A DNA stretch of 64,000 bases from Streptomyces brevispora (lineage in GTDB: Bacteria > Actinomycetota > Actinomycetes > Streptomycetales > Streptomycetaceae): positions 3,100,001-3,164,000 of the forward strand of contig NZ_VIWW01000001.1 in the NCBI RefSeq assembly GCF_007829885.1. The letters are read 5' to 3'. A model generated the notes under the pieces. It did not search any database. It was not told where the DNA came from and saw only the letters and a list, made by a program, of their open reading frames with translations. Positions 1 through 9,998 of this stretch are shown here, piece after piece; position 1 is the stretch's first letter; the number at the start of each line of letters is the position of its first letter. The position numbers were made by a program, and so were the translations under genes.

Positions 1-1092
1 CAGTTGATGAGAAATCATGGGAGGTACAGCGTCTCCGATGTGGCGGTACATGTTGGACACCGCCCCAGCCTTGAACTGGTAGTGCTCTGGGAAGCCTGAG
101 AGTAGGGCCAATTCGCGCACAGTGCAGAGTCGATCCTGTTCGGGATGGGAGTACCGGCCATTTCCGAAATGCGAACACTCGCGCTTGATGGTCGGGGACG
201 GTCGATCCCACCAGAGGCGTCCATAAATGTCTGGGTACGATCCGAACTTTCCTGCGGCGATTGTTCTCTTCATTGCAGGGGTGAGCACGACATCTGCATC
301 AGGGTGATCGAGCATGTCGATCCACGACCCGCCATCGTGGGGTGTCGCCTGGAGCCGACGCCGGGTGACTTCGGTGCCGATTGATGGGGAAACATGCATC
401 GGGTCCAGGGGGTGGACCTGGCCGGCGGCAACTTTGGGGAGGTGCTCGATCGCGTGGCGGACAGTCAAAGCGTCGGGCTGGACACGGTCTCCGTTCCACA
501 GCTCCTCGAGTGTATGCAACTCGCGGTCTCGGCGAACGGCAATGACCAAAGCGCGTTCACGCTGTTGTGGAAGCCCAAAGCTTGAGAGCATGTGAATTCC
601 GGAATGTACCTTGTAGCCCATGTCGCGAAGGTCGCTCTGCAAAGCGTTGAAGTGATGCTGGAAGTTGCCTTGGAGCATCTCCCGGGCATTCTCCATCACC
701 ACTACAGAAGGTGTCAGCTCGGCTACGAACTCGGCTGTCTTGGCGATCAGCGAGTTTCTGGAGTCGTCTTCCATGTGATTCTTGGGATTTGCCCTGGAGA
801 GGCCCGTGCACGGGGGACACGCGCTCAGTACATCCAGGTTGCGGCCGTTGAGCTTCCCCTCCAGCAACCTGCGCAATTCGGGACCGGAGAGCGCGGCGAT
901 GTCCCGCTCAAATGGATCAATTCCCATGTTGGCGGCGTACGTCTTGTTGCATTCGAGAGTTCCGCGGCCGCTGCTGGGCTTCCCAACCTGTGCGTCCACG
1001 GCGCCCACGATTTCGAAGCTGCCATGTGCGTGGAAGCCGTAGCTCATGCCACCAGCCCCGCTGAACAGGTCGGCGAAAGTCCATTGCTGCAT
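1..1092 (-). CDS. DNA cytosine-5 methyltransferase (partial, C-terminus off the left edge)
   Basis: The frame is open from an ATG at 1092 to the window edge (364 codons), so the stop lies outside. It shows the ordered C5-methyltransferase motifs: motif I FADLFSGAGG near residue 6 (S-adenosylmethionine binding), motif IV ACPPCTGLS with the catalytic PC, motif VI as MENAREM in place of the usual ENV, motif VIII LPQQRERA, and the target-recognition end and motif X as RELALLSGFP and IGDAVPPMIS. It would transfer a methyl group to C5 of cytosine in a fixed DNA site. Little seems to be missing at the C-terminus. Codon use is less GC-extreme than in the core genes to the right, suggesting acquisition. 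Whether it is an orphan methylase, part of a type II pair or part of a larger defence locus cannot be decided without the sequence to the left. Confidence 0.9.
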   Translation of the reverse strand, partial: MQQWTFADLFSGAGGMSYGFHAHGSFEIVGAVDAQVGKPSSGRGTLECNKTYAANMGIDPFERDIAALSGPELRRLLEGKLNGRNLDVLSACPPCTGLSRANPKNHMEDDSRNSLIAKTAEFVAELTPSVVVMENAREMLQGNFQHHFNALQSDLRDMGYKVHSGIHMLSSFGLPQQRERALVIAVRRDRELHTLEELWNGDRVQPDALTVRHAIEHLPKVAAGQVHPLDPMHVSPSIGTEVTRRRLQATPHDGGSWIDMLDHPDADVVLTPAMKRTIAAGKFGSYPDIYGRLWWDRPSPTIKRECSHFGNGRYSHPEQDRLCTVRELALLSGFPEHYQFKAGAVSNMYRHIGDAVPPMISHQL

Positions 1093-1171
1093 CTCTGTGC
1101 CTTCTCTCTGCCTAGCTGGCACGCCTGGAGGATCGTAGCGCGTGAGTCCGACATGCATCTACTGCCAGCTC

Positions 1172-1640
1172 TTAGGCCGGCCTGGCAGTGAGGATACGCA
1201 CGAGGTTGGCGATGTTTTCCCTGGTCAGAGGATCGATCGAGGAAATATTGGAAGGGGCGTGTGGGTGAGGCAGCTGCACTGCCGCAGAACAGTTGCGGGA
1301 ACGCGTGACCGCGCCTACGACATCAGGGGCGATTGCGTATTGAGGCTTCGTCCGGTTTCGGGACACGAACCCAACATGCGTTTGAGGGCCTGTTGATCGT
1401 CGTCGAGGGCATCGGGGTGATCGGCGAGGTGGTTCGTGGCCTGGCGGACGCGGCTGCGTACACAGACGTGGCGCACTGCCAACCGTCGCTGCTGCCGCAG
1501 TTGGTAGCGCCCCGGCTGGCAGCGGCGCTCGGCCGGAACGCCTTCTGCGCGCGCACCTTGTGCTCGTAGACGGTGGTGGAGGTGGTATCGAAGAAGTACA
1601 ACGCTAGTACGTGCACCAAGCCCGAGCAGTCCGAGCATGC
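1172..1640 (-). pseudogene. probable transposase debris (ISL3-like)
   Basis: No intact gene spans this stretch. On the minus strand one frame (about 1340-1638) contains NHLADHPDALDDDQQALKRM followed by LGSCPE. This resembles the helical segment after the DDE domain in ISL3-type transposases. The frame then breaks, and another frame carries a protein-like tail, TRENIANLVRILTARPA, ending in TAA at 1172 just before an inverted repeat (ACTGCCAG 1161-1168 / CTGGCAGT 1182-1189). I read this as a decayed insertion sequence next to the acquired methylase. The family assignment is from memory and weak. Confidence 0.3.
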
Positions 1641-2087
1641 TGTCACCCAGCGTGAACGGAACGCCCTCCTTGTGTTGCGGCCAACTGTTCCGAACGACCG
1701 CTCCCTATGCCTGGCCAGCCAGTGACGGCAGCCAGAAGTGGCCGCAAGAGAAGGCGCTGGCTTTTGGGTTCTGGGCGTGGGGCGGCAAGCAGAGTCATCC
1801 TTCATTTGGCTCGGACATGCTTCTGCTTCGGAAGGGCCGGACGGCGGCCGTTTCACCGCGTTTCCCAGGGAGTCCCTGGGGAGTCCGGGGAGCCGTAGGG
1901 GAGCGCGGGCCCCATCGAACGCGCAACACGGGCAACGCCATGAAACGCATGTCTGTGCAGGTCAGCGCCGTTTATGGCCCCTCCTCCCCGGCCTCCCAAG
2001 CCTGGCCCGAGCCACGAGGGGGGAGGCTCGGACCGTCCGTACCGCACCGGCCGCTGCCGGTACGGCCGCTCAGCTTCCGACGGCGGT
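1641..2087. other. stretch with no supported gene
   Basis: About 450 bases with open frames but no recognisable protein, RNA or repeat. Its base composition is mixed. It looks like debris between the accessory left edge and the conserved block that begins with cystathionine gamma-lyase. Confidence 0.4.
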
Positions 2088-3218
2088 TCAGCGCGCGTCG
2101 AGCGACTCGGCCAGCGCCCGTTCCACGTCGGCCACCAGGTCCGCCGGGTTCTCGGCGCCGACCGAGAAGCGGATGAAGCCCTCCGGCACTGAGTCGCCGC
2201 CCCAGCGGCCCCGCCGCTCGGCGGTGGAGCGCACACCGCCGAAGCTGGTCGCGTCCTCGGCCAGCCGGAGTGCCAGGAGGAAGCGCTCGGCGGTCTCCCG
2301 GTCGGCCAGCACGAACGACACCACGGAGCCGAAGCGCCGCATCTGCCGTGCGGCGGTCGGGTGCGACGGGTCGGTGGGCAGCCCGGGATATCGCAGCCCG
2401 GTCACCTCCCGGTGCCCGGCGAGCACTTCGGCGAGGGCGAGGGCGTTCGCGCACTGCCGCTCGATCCGCAGTTCCAGGGTGGCCAGCGAGCGGTGTGCGA
2501 GCCAGGCCTCCATCGGTCCCGGGATCGCGCCGACGACCTTGCGCCAGCGCCGTACTTCCGCAGCCAGCTCGGGATCGAGGCAGGCCACGTGGCCGAGCAG
2601 GATATCTCCGTGCCCGGTCATGCCCTTGGTGTCGCTGGCCACCGAGAAGTCGGCGCCCAGCTCCAACGGGCGCTGGCCGAGCGGGGTGGCGAGGGTGTTG
2701 TCCACGGCCACGAGCGTCCCGCCCGCGTGCGCGGCCTCGACGAGCCGCCGCACGTCACAGACGTCGAGCCCGGGATTGGACGGGGTCTCGATCCACAGGA
2801 GCTTGGCACCCTCCAGGGCGGCCAGTTGGGCATCGCCCCCGGTCGGGGCGGTCCGCACCTCGACCCCGTAGGCCTCCAGCTGCGCCCGTACCAGCGGAAG
2901 CGCCTGGTACCCGTCGTCGGGCAGCACGATCACGTCACCGCTGCGTGCCTGGGAGAGCAGCACAGCCGAGACCGCCGCCATGCCGGAGGCGAAGACGGTG
3001 GTCTCGACACTCTTCCCGGGGGCTTCGAGCTCGCCGATGGCCCGTTCCAGATGGGTCCAGGTCGGGTTGGTCTCACGGCCGTAGGTGTACGGGCCGGTCG
3101 GCTCGCCGGAGAGGTGGAAGTGTGCGGCGAAGACCGGACCGGGGAGAGTGGGTTCGTACTGCTCCGGTTCCGGAAGGCCGGCACGTACCGCGCGGGTTCC
3201 GTCGCCCATGGTGCTCAT
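2088..3218 (-). CDS. cystathionine gamma-lyase (PLP enzyme)
   Basis: A 376-residue PLP enzyme of the Cys/Met-metabolism family, which cleaves cystathionine to cysteine, 2-oxobutyrate and ammonia or does related gamma-eliminations. Visible features are the substrate loop YTYGRETNPTW near residue 50, the PLP phosphate region FASGMAAVSAVLL, IETPSNPGLDV, AVDNTLATP, and the Schiff-base lysine near residue 198 in SDTKGMTGHGDILLG. The C-terminal domain has TSFGGVRSTAERR and FIRFSVGAENPADLVADVE. The ATG at 3218 was chosen because it gives MSTMGDGTRAV at the family length and has AGGAAG just upstream; an upstream in-frame ATG would add only 16 unusual residues. Distinguishing gamma-lyase from gamma-synthase by motif alone is uncertain. 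Confidence 0.85.
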   Translation of the reverse strand: MSTMGDGTRAVRAGLPEPEQYEPTLPGPVFAAHFHLSGEPTGPYTYGRETNPTWTHLERAIGELEAPGKSVETTVFASGMAAVSAVLLSQARSGDVIVLPDDGYQALPLVRAQLEAYGVEVRTAPTGGDAQLAALEGAKLLWIETPSNPGLDVCDVRRLVEAAHAGGTLVAVDNTLATPLGQRPLELGADFSVASDTKGMTGHGDILLGHVACLDPELAAEVRRWRKVVGAIPGPMEAWLAHRSLATLELRIERQCANALALAEVLAGHREVTGLRYPGLPTDPSHPTAARQMRRFGSVVSFVLADRETAERFLLALRLAEDATSFGGVRSTAERRGRWGGDSVPEGFIRFSVGAENPADLVADVERALAESLDAR

Positions 3219-3284
3219 TCTGCTTCCTCGCTTCTCTCCCCGGCCTGTCACCGGTCCTGCCTGCACTTTTCCAGGGGCACGCGG

Positions 3285-3662
3285 TCAGTCCTCGTCGGGC
3301 AGGACGACGTTCAGCGCCCAGGACACGATCGAGATGATCAGTCCGCCGAGGACGGCGGTCCAGAAGCCGTCGACGTGGAAGCTCAGATCGAACTTGTCGG
3401 CCAGCCAGGAGGTCAGCATCAGCATCAGTGCGTTCACCACCAGGGTGAACAGTCCCAGGGTGAGGATGAAGAGCGGCAGCGTGAGCAGCTTCAGGATCGG
3501 CTTCACGAAGAAATTGACCAGGCCGAAGATCAGCGCGACCAATATCAGGGTCAGTACTTTGCGTCCCGTGCTGCCGCCGGTCAGCGTGATGTCCTGGAGC
3601 AGGGCGATGGCTACGGCCAGTGCACCCGCGTTGGCGATCGTCTTGACTACGAAATTCTTCAT
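3285..3662 (-). CDS. phage-holin family (YvlD/DUF360-like) membrane protein
   Basis: A small integral membrane protein (125 residues from the ATG at 3662) with about four hydrophobic helices: residues ~5-22, ~32-50 (LILVALIFGLVNFFVKP), ~55-85 and ~100-120. It ends in an acidic tail, LPDED. The pattern matches the holin_4_2/YvlD family, which is chromosomal in many bacteria and is not evidence of a prophage. Function in actinobacteria is unknown; envelope-stress roles have been suggested for the family. It lies in the same direction as the gamma-lyase and diverges from the cupin gene. No strong Shine-Dalgarno is visible, so a start at 3683 remains possible. Confidence 0.75.
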   Translation of the reverse strand: MKNFVVKTIANAGALAVAIALLQDITLTGGSTGRKVLTLILVALIFGLVNFFVKPILKLLTLPLFILTLGLFTLVVNALMLMLTSWLADKFDLSFHVDGFWTAVLGGLIISIVSWALNVVLPDED

Positions 3663-3730
3663 GTGTCTGATCGTGGCAGACATGATCGGTGGCGGACACC
3701 GGCTGGGCAGAGGCAAGGGGCGGACGGGCC

Positions 3731-4048
3731 ATGAAGGCATTCAGACTGGACGAGTTGGAGGCGGAACGGGCCGCCAACGACGGGGCGTATCTGCAGTTCG
3801 TGCGAGAACGGAACATGTCTGTCGGTCTCTACGCGCTGGACGCCGGTGAACTCGACCCGCAGCAGCCGCACGAACAGGACGAGGTCTACTTCGTCGTCAG
3901 CGGGCGCGCGTCGATCACCGTGGGCATGGAAACCACGCTGGTGGGCAGAGGAAGTGTCGTGTACGTACCGGCCGGCACCGCCCACAAGTTCCACCACATC
4001 ACCGAGGACCTGCGGGTGATGGTGGTCTTCTCGCCGCCCGAGGGCTGA
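3731..4048 (+). CDS. cupin-domain protein
   Basis: A single-domain cupin of 105 residues. The first cupin motif is visible as PQQPHEQDEVYFVVSGRASI (His, His/Gln and Glu metal ligands plus the conserved glycine), and the second as VYVPAGTAHKFHHI near residue 80, with the His ligand. Such proteins bind a divalent metal and serve as small dioxygenases, isomerases or sensors; the substrate cannot be inferred. The start at 3731 (MKAFRLDELE) follows AGGGGCGG and sits at the family's usual N-terminus. It diverges from the holin-like gene with about 70 bases between them. Confidence 0.8.
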   Translation: MKAFRLDELEAERAANDGAYLQFVRERNMSVGLYALDAGELDPQQPHEQDEVYFVVSGRASITVGMETTLVGRGSVVYVPAGTAHKFHHITEDLRVMVVFSPPEG

Positions 4049-4187
4049 GCGGTCCGGGAGGCGGAGCCGCCTCTCGGGGATCCCTAAGGGTTCGATCAGG
4101 GGAGTTCAGGGGCTGCGATGTCCCCACCGACCACCCCCGCGCCTCTAGCATCGAAGCAGGAGAACTCACAGAGACGAGGTATGGACG

Positions 4188-4406
4188 ATGGCCGTGCGGG
4201 AGATATTCGCGGGAATGCCCTGGTGGGTGAAGTGGATCGCGGTGCCCGTCATCGCGATCGTCGTGTTCGGCGGTCTGATCGCCAGCGTGGTCGGCTTCGT
4301 GGTCTGGCTGCTCTTCAAGGTCCTGATCTTCGTGATCCTGGTCGGCGGGGTTGTCTTCCTCGTGAGGAAGTTCATGTCGTCCTCCTCCTCGCGCAGCGAC
4401 TGGTAG
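4188..4406 (+). CDS. DUF5326 small membrane protein
   Basis: A 72-residue protein with two closely spaced hydrophobic segments (about 14-38, WIAVPVIAIVVFGGLIASVV, and 40-60) and a short basic, serine-rich tail ending SSSSSRSDW. This matches the actinobacterial DUF5326 family as I recall it; no biochemical role is known. AGACGAGG precedes the ATG. In Streptomyces this gene commonly sits just upstream of ssgR, as it does here, but a cluster of palindromes separates the two. Confidence 0.75.
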   Translation: MAVREIFAGMPWWVKWIAVPVIAIVVFGGLIASVVGFVVWLLFKVLIFVILVGGVVFLVRKFMSSSSSRSDW

Positions 4407-4421
4407 CCGCACGACCGGTCA

Positions 4422-4556
4422 CGGTTGGCCCAGCTGAGCCAAGCGGAGGGCGAAACGGCACCCTCCGGTTAGCCCAGCTGAGCTAACCGAAGGATGAGTC
4501 GACACCCTCTCCGGTTAGCCCAGCAGAGCTAACCGGAGGACGAGTTGGCACCCCCC
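4422..4556. repeat. three tandem palindromic repeats (period about 45 bases)
   Basis: Three near-identical hairpin-forming units lie head to tail. Their dyad parts are at 4422-4446, 4465-4490 and 4511-4535. The core is GGTTAGC, an 8-base loop such as CCAGCTGA, then GCTAACC; the first unit has paired changes (GGTTGGC/GCCAAGC) that mostly preserve pairing. Each dyad is followed by a conserved spacer of the type GAGG..GA....GGCACCCTC. The array occupies the gap between the DUF5326 gene and ssgR. It could be a set of terminators, a multi-site operator for the ssgR region or a REP-like element. Confidence 0.85.
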
Positions 4557-4732
4557 TCGGGCGCTCCGGATACAGTGGAGGTCCCCTGCCGTCGACTGGG
4601 AAGACACCGTCAGTCACCACCTGACCAGTGGTTTGTACGGCATCCGGCCTCCGGACCCAGGCCTGCGGCAGACATGTGGAGGCGGCCTCCACGGGCGGGC
4701 TCACCACCCGTCAACATGCCTGGGGGTGACCG

Positions 4733-5503
4733 TTGACCACGGCATCGAGTACCGCCGTACCGACGTTGATCGGATCGGTACAGCGGGCGCTGAGGCTACT
4801 GGAGGCCGTGGGCGCCCATCGCGACGGGGCGCCGGCCAAACAGCTCGCACGGGAGGCGGGGCTTCCGCTGCCCACCGCCTACCACCTGCTGCGCACCCTG
4901 ACCCATGAGGGATACCTGCGCCGGGAGAACGGCGTCTTCCTCTTCGGCGCCGCCGCCGAGCGGCTGGTCGACGACGGTGCTCTGCACAACCGTCGCAGCC
5001 GGATGGCCCAGTCACTGGGCCGCTGGCGGGACATCATCGGGACCCCGGTGTACTGCGCCGTCTATCGCGACGGTGAGATCGAACTCGTCGCGGTCGCCGA
5101 CACCCCGGCCGCGCCCGCGGTGGACGAGTGGGCCGCCTTCCAGGAGACCGGGCACGCCCACGCCATCGGCCAGTGCCTGCTGAGCCAGCTCGACGAGAAG
5201 GCCCGCGAGGACCACCTGGACCGGCATCCGGTGCGCCCGCTGACCCGGTACTCCGTACGCGACCGCCCGGCGCTCCTTGAACGGCTGCGGTCGCTGGAGC
5301 GAATGGAACCTGTCATCGAGCGACAGGAGTACGCCCTCGGGACGGTCTGCGCGGCCATCCCGATCACGGCCGGTTTCACGGCTGCGGCGATGGCCATTTC
5401 TGTACCCCTCGACCAGGAAGATCGGTTGCTCCCCGCGATCGAACGACTACGTGGCGAAGTGGCCAGCCTCTTGCGTTCGTTCGTTTTCTCTATCAGTATC
5501 TGA
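4733..5503 (+). CDS. ssgR: IclR-family regulator SsgR
   Basis: A 256-residue IclR-type protein. The N-terminal winged helix-turn-helix (about residues 12-70) includes SVQRALRLLEAVGAHRDGAP and LPLPTAYHLLRTLTHEGYLR. The effector domain follows, with QCLLSQL and a long C-terminal helix. The gene directly downstream encodes SsgA, the arrangement known in S. coelicolor, where SsgR activates ssgA transcription during sporulation. The start is a TTG at 4733 with GGGGG seven bases upstream; a GTG at 4726 is out of frame. The symbol rests on family plus neighbour, both clear. Confidence 0.9.
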   Translation: MTTASSTAVPTLIGSVQRALRLLEAVGAHRDGAPAKQLAREAGLPLPTAYHLLRTLTHEGYLRRENGVFLFGAAAERLVDDGALHNRRSRMAQSLGRWRDIIGTPVYCAVYRDGEIELVAVADTPAAPAVDEWAAFQETGHAHAIGQCLLSQLDEKAREDHLDRHPVRPLTRYSVRDRPALLERLRSLERMEPVIERQEYALGTVCAAIPITAGFTAAAMAISVPLDQEDRLLPAIERLRGEVASLLRSFVFSISI

Positions 5504-5634
5504 AAAATCACTCCTTGTGATCTGCTATCGAGTGCACCACGATGGCGTCAATAGGGCCATGGGGGATCATTCCTGGCCAGATTCATCTACTGCGGGGTTG
5601 AACGATGCGCGAGTCGGTTCAAGCTGAGGTCATG

Positions 5635-6042
5635 ATGAGCTTCCTCGTCTCCGAGGAGCTCTCTTTCCGTATCCCGGTGGAGCTCCGGTACGAAGTGCGC
5701 GATCCGTACGCGATCCGGATGACCTTCCATCTGCCCGGCGACGCCCCCGTCACCTGGGCTTTCGGCCGCGAGCTGCTGCTCGACGGTCTCAACAGCCCCA
5801 GTGGTGACGGTGACGTGCACATCGGGCCGACCGAGCCCGAAGGGCTGTCCGACGTCCACATCCGGCTTCAGGTGGGGGAGGACCGCGCTCTCTTCAGGGC
5901 AGGTACGGCACCGCTTGTTGCGTTTCTCGACCGAACGGACAAGCTGGTCCCCCTCGGGCAGGAGTGCACGCTGGGTGACTTCGAGGGCAATCTGGAAGAG
6001 GCATTGGGGCGAATTCTGGCCGAGGAGCAGAACGCCGGCTGA
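5635..6042 (+). CDS. ssgA: SsgA sporulation / cell-division activator
   Basis: A 135-residue SsgA-like protein, very close in my memory to S. coelicolor SsgA across its length: MSFLVSEELSFRIPVELRYE, TWAFGRELLLDGLNSP and VPLGQE. SsgA-like proteins are found only in morphologically complex actinomycetes; SsgA helps localise SsgB, which recruits FtsZ to sporulation septa. The start at 5635 was chosen over ATGs at 5632 and 5605 because GAGG at 5626-5629 is well spaced for it. The 130-base gap after ssgR (5504-5634) should hold the SsgR-dependent promoter; no obvious operator dyad was seen there. Confidence 0.93.
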   Translation: MSFLVSEELSFRIPVELRYEVRDPYAIRMTFHLPGDAPVTWAFGRELLLDGLNSPSGDGDVHIGPTEPEGLSDVHIRLQVGEDRALFRAGTAPLVAFLDRTDKLVPLGQECTLGDFEGNLEEALGRILAEEQNAG

Positions 6043-6123
6043 AGGGATCCGTGTCCCGCGCCCCGGGTGCCGGTCGAACACCACACCTGCCGAACGGGTG
6101 AATCACGCTCCGTGTGCGGTCGT

Positions 6124-7470
6124 TCAGGACCTTGTCCGTCGGCGGCGTCCTCTGCCAGTCCGTACGGGTGCCGAAGCCAAGGCTTCCGCGCCGAGCCCCG
6201 TACGGTCCGCGGAGACGACCAGCGCCGCGAGCGCGGTGGTCACCGGCACCGAGGCAACGAGCCCGATCGAGCCGACCAGCGTACGCACGATCTCCTCCGC
6301 CACCAGTTCGCTGTTGGTCACCGTTCCCACGCTGCTCTGAGCGATCGAGAACAGCAGCAGCAACGGAAGCGCGGCGCCCGCATAGGCGAGCACCAGGGTG
6401 TTGACCACTGAGGCGATGTGGTCCCGCCCGATTCTGATACCTGCCCGGTAGAGCTGCTTCGCATGCATCGTGGGGTCCGCCTGGTGCAGTTCCCAGACCG
6501 CCGACGTCTGGGTGACCGTCACATCGTCGAGTACCCCCAGGGAACCGATGATGACGCCGGCCAGGAGCAGACCGCTCATGTCGATGTGCGGATACAGGCC
6601 GTGGATCAGGCCGGTGCTGTCGTCGGTGTTCCCGGTCAGGCTCGCCCAGCCGATGAAGAGCGAGCCGAGCAGCCCGATCAGCAGCAGTGAGATCAGGGTG
6701 CCGATGACGGCGACCGAGGTGCGGGCGGTCAGCCCGTGGCAGATGTAGAGGGCGATCAGCATGATCGCGCCGGCCCCGACGACCGCCACGAGCAGCGGAT
6801 TCGAGCCCTGCAGGATGGCCGGGAGGATGAACAGGGTCAGCACGGCGAACGACAGGGCGAGCGCCACCAGCGCCATGACCCCGCGCAGTCTGCCCACGAC
6901 GACCACCACCACGGCGAAGATCCCGGCCAGCAGCGCCATCGGGAACTTCCGGTTGATGTCCGTGACCGAGTACTGGAGGTCATGGGGCGCGGCGGGGGCG
7001 TAGGAGACCACCACCCCCTGCCCCTCCCGCAGCTGTCGCGGTGCGTCGGGCTGGACCACCTCGATGAATGTGCGCCCTCTGTCCTTGCCGCTCGTGACCT
7101 CGATCGTGGCCTTCCCGCAGAGGCGGGCCCCGCTGTCACCGGTGACCGGGTCCCCCGCCGGAGACGTGGTCTCGCCGCCGGCGGGCAGCTGGGCCGCGTT
7201 CACGTCCTTGCAGTCGACCTGGTCGACATTCACCACCTTGCCCTGCTGGGTCTGCCGGTCGAAACCGACACCGGTGCGTTCGTGCGCCGGCGCACCACCG
7301 GGCCAGAGCAGGGCGAGACCGACGACGACCGCGGCCGCGAACGGGATCAGCACGGCGGCGATCACCTTGCGCAGGTGCTTGGACACGGGTGCGGCGGGGC
7401 CGTGCGCGTGGGCGTGGGAGTGGGTGTGCTGATGACCCGACTGCTCGGGAACCATATGGGGGGACGTCAC
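6124..7470 (-). CDS. YibE/F-family membrane protein
   Basis: About 448 residues from the GTG at 7470. A His-rich N-terminal stretch (QHTHSHAHAHGPAAP) may bind metal. It precedes one transmembrane helix (AVLIPFAAAVVVGLALLWP), an extracytoplasmic domain of about 130 residues, then seven or so helices with the YibE/F core (SGLLLAGVIIGSLGVLDDVT, HIASVVNTLVLAYAGAALP). The C-terminus is a basic cytoplasmic tail. Function is unknown; YibE/F proteins have been proposed as transporters. The gene is transcribed away from thiC, and an in-frame ATG at 7548 would place the start inside the thiC riboswitch region, so the shorter GTG or ATG (7455) starts are preferred; none has a good ribosome-binding site. 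Confidence 0.8.
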   Translation of the reverse strand: MTSPHMVPEQSGHQHTHSHAHAHGPAAPVSKHLRKVIAAVLIPFAAAVVVGLALLWPGGAPAHERTGVGFDRQTQQGKVVNVDQVDCKDVNAAQLPAGGETTSPAGDPVTGDSGARLCGKATIEVTSGKDRGRTFIEVVQPDAPRQLREGQGVVVSYAPAAPHDLQYSVTDINRKFPMALLAGIFAVVVVVVGRLRGVMALVALALSFAVLTLFILPAILQGSNPLLVAVVGAGAIMLIALYICHGLTARTSVAVIGTLISLLLIGLLGSLFIGWASLTGNTDDSTGLIHGLYPHIDMSGLLLAGVIIGSLGVLDDVTVTQTSAVWELHQADPTMHAKQLYRAGIRIGRDHIASVVNTLVLAYAGAALPLLLLFSIAQSSVGTVTNSELVAEEIVRTLVGSIGLVASVPVTTALAALVVSADRTGLGAEALASAPVRTGRGRRRRTRS

Positions 7471-7547
7471 CGGCCGATCATCGCAAGAGGAGCGGGGCCC
7501 TCTGTTCAGCACACCCGCGAGGGCGTTAGCGTGGTGGCACCTTTGCA

Positions 7548-9502
<1,955 letters not shown>

Positions 9503-9515
9503 CACCCGCACGCAC

Positions 9516-9561
9516 AAGCGCTGTTCCGGGTGGGCGGAAAGAGCCATCCGGAACAGCGCTT
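9516..9561 (+). terminator. hairpin terminator after thiC
   Basis: Perfect 14-base arms, AAGCGCTGTTCCGG at 9516-9529 and its complement at 9548-9561, around an 18-base loop, beginning 14 bases after the thiC stop. No T-run follows, which is usual for Streptomyces. Confidence 0.85.
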
Positions 9562-9604
9562 CGACGTGCCGGGCCGACTTCCTGCCGGAGCCGCTCGACT
9601 CCGC

Positions 9605-9960
9605 CTGGCTAGTTGCCTCCGGGTTCCAGGCTGTGGTTGTCCAAGTACCCGGGCGCCCAGGTCTGTTCGGTGGGCTCGGAACGGCGCCGAAGCACGCCGT
9701 CCTGTGGTACTCGGCCCCCTCCGGGCCGTCCTCGGGACCGAGGTCCGGTTCAGGTGCGGCGCCTCAATGACGCGCTCCGTGACCGTTTCCTTGAAGGAGC
9801 GGCCTGCGGTCCGCTCGATGAGCTTGTCGGCGATGCGGAAGCCGAGCGAGTCGCGCTCCTGCTTGGTGCCGTGGGCGTCGGCCGCCCATTGCCGGGAACA
9901 GACCGTGCCGGTATCTCCGCGCAGGGAGCGGAAACGACTTCGGATCCGAGGGTCCGATCG
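9605..9960 (-). pseudogene. coding relic of unknown identity
   Basis: The region between the thiC terminator and the DUF885 gene has no intact frame. On the minus strand, about 9770-9940, one frame reads like genuine protein: SRQWAADAHGTKQERDSLGF then RIADKLIERTAGRSFKETV. The frame is then lost, and a second frame ends in TWAPGYLDNHSLEPGGN followed by TAG near 9606. These look like two pieces of broken minus-strand genes. I do not recognise the family. They add to the evidence that 9560-11860 is inserted and eroded DNA. Confidence 0.3.
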
Positions 9961-9998
9961 TCATGAGGGGCGAGCAGACGGTACGTCAGGATGTATAT

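Noticed and set aside
1637..2176. A plus-strand protein of 179 residues
   Set aside because: Composition is Arg/Pro/Gly-rich from GC skew, it overlaps cystathionine gamma-lyase and shows no family motif.
3285..3662. Prophage holin
   Set aside because: The holin_4_2/YvlD family is chromosomal, and no phage genes surround it.
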